This document shows positions 34,945 through 44,706 of a stretch of 64,000 nt of DNA, one piece after another (positions within the stretch are counted from its first letter, which is position 1; each line of letters begins with the position of its first letter). This DNA is from Saksenaea vasiformis B4078. Its lineage: Eukaryota > Mucoromycota > Mucoromycetes > Mucorales > Saksenaeaceae. The notes beneath the pieces are model-generated. The model was given only the letters and a program-made list of their open reading frames with translations, did no database searches and was not told the origin of the DNA. The stretch is from the NCBI GenBank assembly GCA_000697055.1, contig JNDT01002392.1, forward strand, positions 62,001 through 126,000, read 5' to 3'. The position numbers and the translations under genes were made by a program.

Positions 34945-36509
34945 CGCGGTTAGTAAATGGAAGACACTTTGATGTCACTTCACTTAACCCCCGAGGGGTA
35001 TCCTCATTTCATAATGGGGACCGGCGCCGCACCTAGGACCGGTGAGCCCGGTGAAAATCGCTAATGGCCATACAGCCGAGTGTTTTGGTAGCACTACAGA
35101 GGACTTGGACGATGCAGCACCTGGCGAGGACTTGAAAGATGTAAGAGTGAGCGACAACTGTGCATACAACTGGATATCATTTCATTTACCGAATATGACA
35201 AGAGGGAACTCACTCAGCCAAGGTGGTTAAGCACAGAGGTCTTGTAGGCTAAAATATAAACATGGAGAATGAATGATCCTGTATACATTTTGGAGAATTG
35301 ACATCCTTACCGGGATGTTTTTGAAAGAACAGAGCCAAAGAAGAAAAAAATGATTCATGCGTCCCTTTAAATACGGATCACTTTTGGATGGAACCTGTCC
35401 TTATCGTGAGACGTTTTTACTGCTTCCGATGGGATCCTGGGAGCCCATCACTAGAGTACCCACAATGCAAGACTCTGGTTATCCAGTCGCGAACTATTCC
35501 TTGGATCAACGCAAAATAAACCACTTCTCACCGCAAAGACGTATCACTTTCCGGCGTAAAATTTATTTAACTTGCACGTAATGTGATATTTATTTAACGC
35601 AGATGCTCAGTCAAAATCCAGTAAATTATACTAGGAATAGCTAAATCAATCATTGCATTGCAGTTATATCAGGTCACTCAACAAACGTCCCAGAAATTGG
35701 AAGGGGTTTGCCAGCTCGACAGTAAACATTTGGCATTTTTCGAATGCTGTTCACTACAGTCGTAAAGAAGAGAAGTACCATTCCGTATCTTGTTTCTTGA
35801 AGCAGATTTCCTGGTCACTCTTACAAACGGCTTTGTCATGATAGATATCTTTTGTTTAGTGGAGTGTGGAAGCAATACGTTGCCAAAGCCAGCGATTACT
35901 TGTTTATTTTAAGTGTTTAGGTAAAACGTCTTGAATTGTTCGCTAGAGCCGCCATGTTCCCTCTACTGCAGATCCTAGATTGGATTACTCTTTGCATTGT
36001 GTTCTATTGTTGAATCTACAAAGGCTGTAATACTCGTTTCTAGCTGTGAGATGTATGCAATGCGCCCCATGTGCAGCTAGAAGCAGCGATGCATCGTTGA
36101 CAATGATTAAACGCTATATGTTTGGCTTCTATTTCTTTGGCTCTCCCGCAATGAGGATGGTTCCTGTGAGACGGTTGGAAACCCATTGAAAAATGATAGT
36201 TCAAGTGTCCAAGGCCTGAGCGAGGTCTCTGCATTGGCACTACACCTACGAAAAATACACCGTTCGTCTGAAGTACATGTAGTAGAAGCCTGGTGTTGGC
36301 CCCTAAAAGCATCGAGCATAACTGATTGGCCAGAATGCGTCTCAGGTTTAGACGTCTACTGTGCGTTGGGTCTTTATTGTGTTTCTATCGAAAAAACTGC
36401 ATTTTGCACTACTAACGCCCTCGGTCAAGTTGTATGACAGTTTTCAGTAGAAAACCCCGCTTCTAAAAAAAATCCAGAAGTTGTCCAGATCGTTCATTCA
36501 CGTTTAACG

Positions 36510-39500
36510 ATGGAAGCTCGACGGGCCGACTTTCACAAGAAGATTCACGCGATTGGCGTCGCGCTGACTGTTGAATGTGCACCATTAACGCGCGAAAACA
36601 CTCGAACTGCTGGGCGCCTGCTATCCGACATGCTTGATGCTTTGAACTCTGTGGAGGATCCCGAGACATTTCTGAATCCTCCTCTTCTGGACGTCATTAT
36701 CTTCCCATTGTTTCGTTTATTCCAGAACAGCAAGAGCAAGCAAGACATTATGGTAGACCATGTCATTGAGCCATGGCTAGAATGCATGCTGTTCCTATTG
36801 TCACAGACCCTGTGGAAACTAACAATGAGGCCAGAATTACTACGACAGTTGATAGTACTGTTTGGAACATGTATCGATTTGCAGTTGACTCGCAAACAGC
36901 CGTCAGAGGAAGTTATCCACATCGCTGTTCACTGTTTAGCAGCAGTAATGCCAGCAGGCTACATGGAAAACAGGCAATGCGCATTAGTGGCCGACTCGCA
37001 GACAACCCCTCTGTTACGGGATAGTTTTTATCGGATCCCATTAATGCAGTGTGTGGCTGTACTTTTTACTACGATGACCGACAGAGGTGGTATCGATCTA
37101 CGTTTAGACGCTATACGAACGCTTTCGCAAGTTTTACTGGATAATATTTGTGATGTCGATTGGATTGCAGAAGTATGTCCCTCCGTTGTGTCCGCACTTT
37201 GTCGTACTATCTATCAGAAACAGGAAAAAGAAAATCACCGTATCCTCGTTGCAGCGCTAGAATTACTCGGTGATGTGATCGAAGCTATCATGCGTGATGA
37301 TATCAATACAATGTTCATCAAAGAGATAAAATCGGTCAAGGATTTGATGACTTCATTCAAGAAGTTATCCCAAGACAAAGAGGGCGACACCAAGCCCTTG
37401 AAACTAGTCGCGGAGGAGATGGATAATGAAGGAAAATTACGTACATTGGCGTGGCATGTGTCTACAAAAGAGCAACTTCGCAAATCACTGGATTCAATTG
37501 CAAGTATACGAAGTCACCCCCATTGGAGAGTTCGTTCGGCTTTCGTCTCCTTCGCGTACAAATTGCTGTCAAGTTGTCCCCGATCAATGGATAACTGTAT
37601 TCCCGTACTCGTGGAGATGATGGTGTTACGTATGGACGATGAATATGAATCCATTGCAGAGGACTGTCGGTGTTACCTGAATCAACTGAGTGCTACGGTA
37701 GCATTTCGCGATAGCATCGTGCCTCTTATGAGAGAAGGATTATATACATGGATTCAATCATTACCGCGCAGAATCATAACCGGTAATGAGCAGGAAATAC
37801 TGGATGCTATCGCGCTCGTGAACGGACATATTCTTCTTCTTCGAGAACAATCCGAAAGTGTTCTGGATGTGGCAATCAATCATATTTCGCTCGGTTTATT
37901 GGCTGCAATGACCATTGATCAAGACAGTTTGAAGGTGCTAGAAGAGCAGCACAACAAGAAATCGCTTCAACTTGAGGAGAATGCCACACATTTGACCAAA
38001 CCAATATTTCCCAAGGTGCGATTTAACCATTTGGTAACAGATCGAGCCGTAGAAAAGGCCACGCGCATGCTAAATCTGATTGGAAGGTTTGGCAATGTTC
38101 GTCAATGGTTAAATCATTTTATGAACTACGTCAGGGAAGGTGAAAAACAAGTTCGACCGCAGGCGGCGTACATTGTTTATGCGCTGCTATGTGGAACATC
38201 GTTAGAAGCAGATTGGGCGGCTGATGATGCAGAAGACGATGCAGACTACAGACATAGCCTTGGACTACAAGTGATGCAAGATATTGAAGATGTTTTATTG
38301 GGCACAGGTGTTGAGGAACCTACAGCCATTGTTGCTCGCACAGCCCAGGCACTCGACTCCGAAAACGCGGATATCTTAGCAACATGTCTCATGCTTCAAA
38401 TTGTTGCAACAACGGCGTTGATGATCGAGCGCGAAGTTCTGAAAGAAAAGATGATCACGTTGCTTTACCCACTACTAGCATACCTTGGCTCCGCGAACCT
38501 TGCTGTCCAGACTTATGCATTGACTGCTTTGGAGGTTATCGCTTTGCAGGTCGGCCAACAGAGTGCACAAGAGCTGGCAATCACCAATGTCGATTATATC
38601 ATTAATTCTGTGTCCCAGCGGATACATTTTTTGACAGAGAATCCACGAGCACCGATGGTTCTGAAAGCGTTGATTCATGTGGCTGGACCTCGTTCGATCA
38701 CCTATCTAGATGATTCCGTAGAAGAGATCTACGAAGCATTGGATCAGTATCATATGGACCGGTGGTTTTGCAGCCAGTTGTGCAACGTGCTAGTGGAAGT
38801 TATCCATGCGCTGGAAACGGATAGTAGAATATCAGAGGAGAAGGAAGTGCCAGTTGAAACATCCGTGTCGCCACAGGAGGATAAACAATTGTCAAAAGAT
38901 ATTGCAGAATTCATTGCAACGCAACGAAATGAATTAGCAGGGACCGAGGAAGATGAAGCGCGGATGAACATTGAAGAAGTTGGTCGCTATTTCTTAGAAC
39001 GGCAGAAAAAGGGTGACAACAAGGCACCTGGTCTTCAGGAGATCCTGGAAGAAGAAGCATCGAAAGCTGAGGAAGAGGACATCAAGGAGCCAAAGGAACA
39101 AAAGAAAGAACTGTCAAGGCAACAACAGATGGCGATGGCGATTATGACCAAAGTCACCCATTTTTTAATGGCACCTTCTCCTCAGCTACGTTCGCAGATC
39201 CTGGCGCTAATAGCGTCTGGCACTCGGGTCCTATCGCAACGACTTGATCACCTCAACCCATTTATTCACAAGCTTTGGCCCATGGTCATGAACCGATTGG
39301 ATGACAAGGAACATTTTGTTGCCTTCAATGCTGCTGTGCTTGTGCAAACCTTAGCAGAGGTATCTGGCGATTTCTTATCATCGCGTATCAAAGACATCTG
39401 GCCACGGTTCAAGACGTTTTTGCATCATATTCAATCCAATGGCCCATCTTTGTCTTACTCCACGTACTCGTACACGTATCGCCTTGAGCAGTGTATCCTG

Positions 39501-39815
39501 CGGACTCTGAAGCATATCGCATCCACAGTTCCGTTGCAACAACGCATGGTGGCAGAAATCCTCGAAGAAACACAATGTTTTCTAGATACACAAGTGCATA
39601 CAGAGCTACAAGAATCATGCTTTGATCTGTTCGCCACGCTAAGTAAGCGGCACGCAGACGATGTCTGGTTTTGTGCATTTACGTTGCTCGGCAATGAAGC
39701 AAGAATGCAAGCGGATGTGGATACATTGCAGCCATTTTCGATACCAGACTGGATGAAGGTGATAAACGGCGATTATCGGCAGAATGCTCGCAAGCTGTTA
39801 GGCTATTGTGCGTAA
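36510..39815 (+). CDS. TTI1: TTI1, subunit of the TTT (Tel2-Tti1-Tti2) complex
   Basis: The TTT complex is a cochaperone that matures PIKK kinases (TOR, ATM, ATR). Single exon, 1101 aa. It is all-helical and HEAT-like throughout. The family N-terminus is visible (LLDVIIFPLFRLFQ, residues about 60-75) and so is the conserved C-terminal HEAT block (LRSQILALIASGTRVLSQRL, then HKLWPMVMNRL and FVAFNAAVLVQTLAEVSGDF, about 895-955). A charged, poorly conserved loop sits at about 770-880 (KEVPVE, EEEASKAEEEDIKEPKEQKK), as in other TTI1 proteins. The lack of introns in 3.3 kb is notable beside its intron-rich neighbours. Confidence 0.88.
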   Translation: MEARRADFHKKIHAIGVALTVECAPLTRENTRTAGRLLSDMLDALNSVEDPETFLNPPLLDVIIFPLFRLFQNSKSKQDIMVDHVIEPWLECMLFLLSQTLWKLTMRPELLRQLIVLFGTCIDLQLTRKQPSEEVIHIAVHCLAAVMPAGYMENRQCALVADSQTTPLLRDSFYRIPLMQCVAVLFTTMTDRGGIDLRLDAIRTLSQVLLDNICDVDWIAEVCPSVVSALCRTIYQKQEKENHRILVAALELLGDVIEAIMRDDINTMFIKEIKSVKDLMTSFKKLSQDKEGDTKPLKLVAEEMDNEGKLRTLAWHVSTKEQLRKSLDSIASIRSHPHWRVRSAFVSFAYKLLSSCPRSMDNCIPVLVEMMVLRMDDEYESIAEDCRCYLNQLSATVAFRDSIVPLMREGLYTWIQSLPRRIITGNEQEILDAIALVNGHILLLREQSESVLDVAINHISLGLLAAMTIDQDSLKVLEEQHNKKSLQLEENATHLTKPIFPKVRFNHLVTDRAVEKATRMLNLIGRFGNVRQWLNHFMNYVREGEKQVRPQAAYIVYALLCGTSLEADWAADDAEDDADYRHSLGLQVMQDIEDVLLGTGVEEPTAIVARTAQALDSENADILATCLMLQIVATTALMIEREVLKEKMITLLYPLLAYLGSANLAVQTYALTALEVIALQVGQQSAQELAITNVDYIINSVSQRIHFLTENPRAPMVLKALIHVAGPRSITYLDDSVEEIYEALDQYHMDRWFCSQLCNVLVEVIHALETDSRISEEKEVPVETSVSPQEDKQLSKDIAEFIATQRNELAGTEEDEARMNIEEVGRYFLERQKKGDNKAPGLQEILEEEASKAEEEDIKEPKEQKKELSRQQQMAMAIMTKVTHFLMAPSPQLRSQILALIASGTRVLSQRLDHLNPFIHKLWPMVMNRLDDKEHFVAFNAAVLVQTLAEVSGDFLSSRIKDIWPRFKTFLHHIQSNGPSLSYSTYSYTYRLEQCILRTLKHIASTVPLQQRMVAEILEETQCFLDTQVHTELQESCFDLFATLSKRHADDVWFCAFTLLGNEARMQADVDTLQPFSIPDWMKVINGDYRQNARKLLGYCA

Positions 39816-40138
39816 AAACCAAGTAAGAAGAAAGTTTGACGACAGGATGGAAGTGTCAGCATGTGGTGTAAAATTTCATGGCATTCTTCAGATGAGTAAA
39901 GTTATCCCTTTTGCATCCAGTTCAATGCAGGACTTAGTTTTGTCTTTTTTTTCTGCGAAAAAAAAGCGGTGCTTACAATGACACATTAAATACATACCAG
40001 CCAACCATTGACGTAACTTTTGTGGATTCCATTATGAACCATATTTCAAAGTGACCATTTAAATACATCGAACCAGATACGAGTGCCACGATTCGAAGAC
40101 TACATTGCACGCCAGCTCGTTTGATTTTCCAACTCTTC
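39816..40138. other. Intergenic, TTI1 to LIM gene
   Basis: 323 bp with A/T tracts at 39940-39965. Nothing else seen. Confidence 0.6.
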
Positions 40139-41278
40139 ATGTCTTATTGTCGTCGTTGTGGCGAACTTTGCCATTTCCAGCAATGCACGAAATGTGGCAG
40201 CTCACTTCTTAGTGGCCATCATAACAGCAAAGCAATAGCGAAGTTCATGAATAATTCTCCGAACGAAACTTTTTTGTCACCTTCCGTTGATCGTTGGCAA
40301 TCCAAGTAGTATATCCATCCATAAACCACATTACCTAACAAAAGATGTATGCTTATAAAAAGATATCTTAGCAGTATGATGAGTATGCCGCCATCCCGAA
40401 TTACCCCGTTGGAGCTGTTGCCTAAGTCACCATCTTCCAAGCAATATAAAGTACCTTTATCCCAACCAACGTGCCATGGATGTCGTCAAGTGCTCTCAGG
40501 CAAACAGGTCCGACTTTCCGATAGTCCTATTCGATACCACTGGAATTGTCTTCGGTGTGAGCGATGCCATGAACGATTCGAAGAAGAGTCATTCTATATT
40601 GATGATAGCCATCGCGTATTCCATCCAAAGGTAACGTAACTATGGCTATGCATCGGTGATTAACGATGGGGTTCTTTATTTTCCAGTGCGCCCCGTCATC
40701 GGTTACCATGGGTATGAGTCGGTGTAGTGTTTGTTCTGTTCCCATTACTTCAGCCTACATCACCATCCGTAACGCCAATATGCATGTCAGCGTAAGCTAT
40801 TGAAAAAAAAAAAAGTGGAAAAATGGAAAAAAGGAAAAGAAAAGAAAGAACAAGGACTTGTAACCATGCGAACTTAAATTAGTGTTTTCGGTGCGTTGCG
40901 TGTCAGCGGGTGCTCGCACCGTCGAGCAAGTATATTGATCTGGATGGACAGCAGCATTGTCAAGGTTGTCAACCAACCGAAAGTTCTAGCAAGTGTATGA
41001 AAGTAGTTCCACAGGCAAAGGATCCTAGTTCAAGCATCATGCGTAATCGAGGTAAACGTTTACCAAAGTTTGGAGGTTACAAGGTTTGTCCGGGATGTAG
41101 TGAGCGAATCAGCTCAATACACGAGGAGAAGCCAGGACCAAAAGCTACAAAGTGGCATAGAAAATGTTTATGTTGTGCAGGATGTAGCAAGTCGTTGGAT
41201 TCTGCAGCAGTTGTACGTGAAAAAGCTACAGGGGGAACAGAAGCATGGTGTACTACTTGCCGAACATCGTATCGTTAA
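40139..41278 (+). CDS. LIM-domain protein
   Basis: LIM domains are double zinc fingers that bind protein partners, often on actin or at sites of polar growth. Exons 40139-40305, 40375-40630, 40687-40791 and 40883-41278 give 307 aa. The N-terminus has a small Cys4 cluster (CRRCGELCHFQQCTKCG). LIM1 follows (CHGC ... HWNCLRCERC ... ending HPKC across the exon 2/3 junction), then LIM2 (CSVC ... CFRCVACQ ... HCQGC) and a third LIM-like unit (CPGCSERI ... WHRKCLCCAGC ... CTTC) at the C-terminus. There are no other domains. The exon 3/4 split falls inside LIM2. Partner and pathway are unknown. Confidence 0.82.
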
Positions 41279-41437
41279 TTCATCATCAATAAAAAGAGGA
41301 TATGCTGCATCATTAATCATGCATGACAACTATCATGTGCCACTTTTTTTTATTCTTCTTCCTTTTGTGTGTTTTCCCTCTCTTTCTCTTCTTCTTTCTC
41401 TCTCTTCTTTTTTCCGCTCCTTTTTTTCTTTCTATAC

Positions 41438-42280
41438 ATGTCTTCCTCATCTTCGCTTGCGTATCCGCCACCTTATGCCGGACTTCCCACGCCTCCATCA
41501 AAGAGCGTTACAAACGACAAAAACAACCATCAGTCCAAAAAGAAGAAGAATGCTCGTCCATGCCCCCTTTGTGATCAAATTAGCCGTAAAGAATCATTGG
41601 AGCCAGTTGCTATCGGTCCTCATGTCATCCACAAACCACAACCCGAGTTTATTTTTATATGCCTTTGTCCTCAAAAAGCACATTTAGCTTGTCTCGCTAA
41701 CAACACAATTACCGATTATACTTGTAACCTATGTCAGTATGTCTATCACATTCGATGGCGTCTGGGATGCATTCGTGCCTTATGTGTATGCATCCATTTA
41801 CTCAGTTTGGGATCCGTGATCGCCCTGATTTTCGGACTTTCTTACCTTGGTCAGGCATTGGATCAACTCGGATTGGGGAAAGAGGCCGGTACAAAGCTGG
41901 ATGGTGATGAAAATTGGCAGGATCAGGAGATGCAGGCCATTGTAGAATGGCTTACTATCGTGCACTTTGCAACAGGACTGGCCGGCGAAGCTTTATTGGG
42001 TCTTGTTTATCTCGTTGGTGTATGCGGTGTTACCGGCTTGAACCAGACCTTAATAATGCTCCGCAATATTCTACATATCCGCCTCGACCCGCTATTACGA
42101 CTACCAACGCCCTCCTGGGCCAATCGGGCCATCCTGGGTACATGTTTGGTCTTGCTGGGCCTGGCGTTAGGAACCTATTTGTTATTTTACTCTTGGATAT
42201 GGGCATGTCTTTTACATAGAACGTGCCATCGTCTACTTAACGTTCGTCAGCCAGAAAAAAGTGCATCAAGCCCTCATTGA
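41438..42280 (+). CDS. RING-CH (MARCH-like) membrane E3 ubiquitin ligase candidate
   Basis: Single exon, 280 aa, starting MSSSSSLAYPPPYAG. I chose the ATG at 41438 because upstream codons are T/C-rich leader. A C4HC3 zinc-binding pattern is complete: Cys42/Cys45, Cys75/Cys77, His82/Cys85, Cys96/Cys99. It is followed by the aromatic-rich QYVYHIRW that usually closes RING-CH domains. The C-X-C to His spacing is tighter than usual. After this come about three hydrophobic segments (roughly 113-137, 165-200 and 235-262). MARCH-type ligases ubiquitinate membrane proteins at ER, endosome or Golgi. No recognised family beyond RING-CH. It lies 160 bp after the LIM gene. Confidence 0.7.
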   Translation: MSSSSSLAYPPPYAGLPTPPSKSVTNDKNNHQSKKKKNARPCPLCDQISRKESLEPVAIGPHVIHKPQPEFIFICLCPQKAHLACLANNTITDYTCNLCQYVYHIRWRLGCIRALCVCIHLLSLGSVIALIFGLSYLGQALDQLGLGKEAGTKLDGDENWQDQEMQAIVEWLTIVHFATGLAGEALLGLVYLVGVCGVTGLNQTLIMLRNILHIRLDPLLRLPTPSWANRAILGTCLVLLGLALGTYLLFYSWIWACLLHRTCHRLLNVRQPEKSASSPH

Positions 42281-42704
42281 AACAAAATAATAATAATAGT
42301 AATAATAATAATAGTATAGATTTGCACATGATTGTCATCAAGGTAAGGACTCTTTTTTTCCGTCAGATTGGATTTACTGTTTGTGGCACAAATGATCATG
42401 TCGTTGACGCTTCTTTTTTGCATGAATGGTTGATGCAGCCACTACACTCTTATGCATTTAAACGGATGAATAATTACCCTTCTTGTTTTGATAAATTCGC
42501 CATCATTCCCATCATAAGTTATCTATCGCCAATGATTGTCGGTCTACACTCCTTGTTAAGCCGAAAAGAAAACAAGTGGGGAATTTTCGTGAGCCTGTAC
42601 GTAATCTTCCCTTTGATCTATCATAGCGATAAACTACATTGTTTTTAAAACGAAATAAAAATGGTGTAATCAACACCTTATTCAATCATACGATCATACC
42701 AGTC
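42281..42704. other. Intergenic, RING-CH to homeobox gene
   Basis: Contains the AAT repeat. A 123-codon open frame here (42277-42648) begins in the repeat and has no recognisable motif. Treated as non-coding; probably the homeobox promoter. Confidence 0.55.
42284..42315 (+). repeat. (AAT)n-rich microsatellite
   Basis: AATAATAATAATAGTAATAA-type imperfect trinucleotide repeat a few bases after the RING-CH gene stop. Confidence 0.85.
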
Positions 42705-43364
42705 ATGGATGACAGGGCTACAGATACCGGAGACTCAGACTCAATGAATGACCGTTATTCCACTGAAGTCAAGCCTCGTCGAAGATTCAACGCAGAAGAA
42801 ACGCAAATTTTGGAAAATAGGTATCGGGAGGATCAGAATCCTTCACAACAAGTAGTGCAGCATATTGCGAATCAGTTTAAGGTGGAAAGGAAGACTATAA
42901 CAACTTGGTTCCAGAATCGGCGAGCAAAACACAAAAGGAAAGAACGCCAGCAACAAGACCAGCAGGTATCCCCAACGTCAGAATCCATCACGACACAACA
43001 GCAGATTCAACCATTCTATGAACCTTATTTGGGAGTAAATAATTCAGAAATTCCTGGAGCCCCGTGGGATATGAGGGAGGATGATGATGATGAGAACAGC
43101 GCAATATCAAACTATGCAGCAATATCACGTTTGATACCCGATGGAATGCAAGCCTTGTGGACTGGCACGCCTTTTGTAGAAAACACCACAGCAACACTTC
43201 CAACAATGAATGTCATCGACCCGCTGCTGTATACGCCTTCCGAGCAATGGAATCCTTCATCTGCCGTTACAATGGATTTTACTGGTGACAGTGATACAAA
43301 GCATCTATCACTCAATGAAAAGACAGATGATTCTGGCAATCCAGAAAATCTATTTCCTTTCTGA
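42705..43364 (+). CDS. Homeobox transcription factor
   Basis: Single exon, 219 aa. A homeodomain occupies about residues 24-83: it begins PRRRFNAEETQILENRY and ends with recognition helix TITTWFQNRRAKHKRKERQ, where WFQNRRAKHK is the DNA-contact core. The loop between helices is of normal length (no TALE insertion). Downstream are a Gln-rich stretch, an acidic DDDDE run and no other domain. The acidic and Gln-rich tail could act in transcription. The start at 42705 follows an ATG-poor leader. Targets unknown. Confidence 0.9.
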   Translation: MDDRATDTGDSDSMNDRYSTEVKPRRRFNAEETQILENRYREDQNPSQQVVQHIANQFKVERKTITTWFQNRRAKHKRKERQQQDQQVSPTSESITTQQQIQPFYEPYLGVNNSEIPGAPWDMREDDDDENSAISNYAAISRLIPDGMQALWTGTPFVENTTATLPTMNVIDPLLYTPSEQWNPSSAVTMDFTGDSDTKHLSLNEKTDDSGNPENLFPF

Positions 43365-44706
43365 AGGTCGTTTTCGATGTTCAGCAGGACTAAAGGATGT
43401 AAGAGGAACATCTGTAATTTAATGGCTGGTCGTTTATGTCGCAAAGGGCGCTGTGATAACAATAAAAAAAATGACTGTAGCCAGCTAGGTGAAGGTTTGG
43501 TTGAAAGTCTAGCCTTTCATTGGACCCTACTTTCTGCAAGCCAGTAATCACACTTGTTAATTGCTATCAAGCATTCTGCCATCACCAACAGAATGCTTCA
43601 AACTGAGTTTATTGAATCTCTGACGCTTCCAGGAACATTTTTGCGTGATATCTCAGAAATACAAGCAATAATTATAACAGCAAGCTGTTTCATGACACGT
43701 TGCTCGGCAGCTTTCTTAACTTAATTTGTATCTGTTTGCGTAGAATTATAAGGTTACGAAAAGGAGGAGGAACCAGAAAGCGAAGCATTTATGCTATGCA
43801 AGAAATTGCACCGTGTTTCCAGGGCAAACTATGACGTCCGGACATTCGGCAGAAGCAAATAAACCATTACATAGTTATATATATAACCATCCTTAGCTCA
43901 TACCCGCTCTCGGTAGAGACGTAAAAATCATTATCTTTTCATAAAGCTGGTTGTGATTCATTTGCCAAGTCAGGAATCTCCAAGTAACATGTACGTGCTT
44001 CCACCAAGAATTTATCCGCAAGGCAATTCCACCTTTTCCGATCAGCGAAAATACCAAAAATCCTCTCGTACGACTACCGGAATGAGCTTTAGGGAAAAAC
44101 TCCCAATCTACGGCAACACTGTTGCATGAACACGTATAGTTCTATCATTATTAGTTCTACCAGAAAAAAAATCATGAGATTCAAAGTCAACAAGGCGTCT
44201 TCAATATAATGAAATGATGCTCTCATGAAAATGTAGCACTCGTTCATTACATGTTCTCTAGGAATAACGTGGCAATGAGAGTCCCTTCAAATGGATTATT
44301 CACTTACCTTTGATCGAAAATTATCCGCAAAAGGGAAATCATGTAACTTTATCTGATGAATTATGCGCGTATTGCCAAAGGAGGCTGTGATTGTAGTAAG
44401 CGTTTGACAACATAGGCTAGCCTCCAGATGGTTCAGCCACTTAATTTTACATCCTGGCAAGATGGGGAGAAGACCTTGTTGTTCTTTCTCAAAGCGCGTA
44501 AAGCCAGCGTTCAAACCATGGTAGCAATCCTTTGTTCGTGTGACGTTCTGTTGTTTCCCGACTGAAAGCATTGAATCGCCGCGATACTAGCCGCCTATTT
44601 TTCCCTCCGGTAGAGAAGGTTTTCGTGGTTTCAGGCTAACCATTGCTCCATCACTGTCAAACTGTCTCCGTCTCTTTCTCTTGCCATTTCTAAGGATACA
44701 CAAAGG
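43365..44706. other. Intergenic, homeobox to AP-1 beta
   Basis: 1.3 kb. A minus-strand open frame at 44296-44571 (91 codons, with LPILPGCKIKWL) looks faintly protein-like but has no splice partners or family. A palindromic TATATATA run lies at 43875-43886. Otherwise nothing supported. Confidence 0.4.

Larger units (their letters stand above)
34492..36509. other. 2-kb intergenic between divergent genes
   Basis: Lies between the THP3-like and TTI1 start codons. It holds an inverted short repeat (34752-34806 and 34905-34944) related to one at 60317, and variant motifs near 35515-35570. No gene is supported; short open frames at 35042 and 35357 have no motif. Confidence 0.55.

Noticed and set aside
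35200..35250. tRNA-like A-box (GGTGGTTAAGCACAG)
   Set aside because: No B-box (GGTTCGA-type) follows and no cloverleaf can be drawn.
42277..42648. 123-codon open frame between RING-CH and homeobox genes
   Set aside because: Starts in a microsatellite, has Asn-run and mixed composition, and no motif or homologue recalled.
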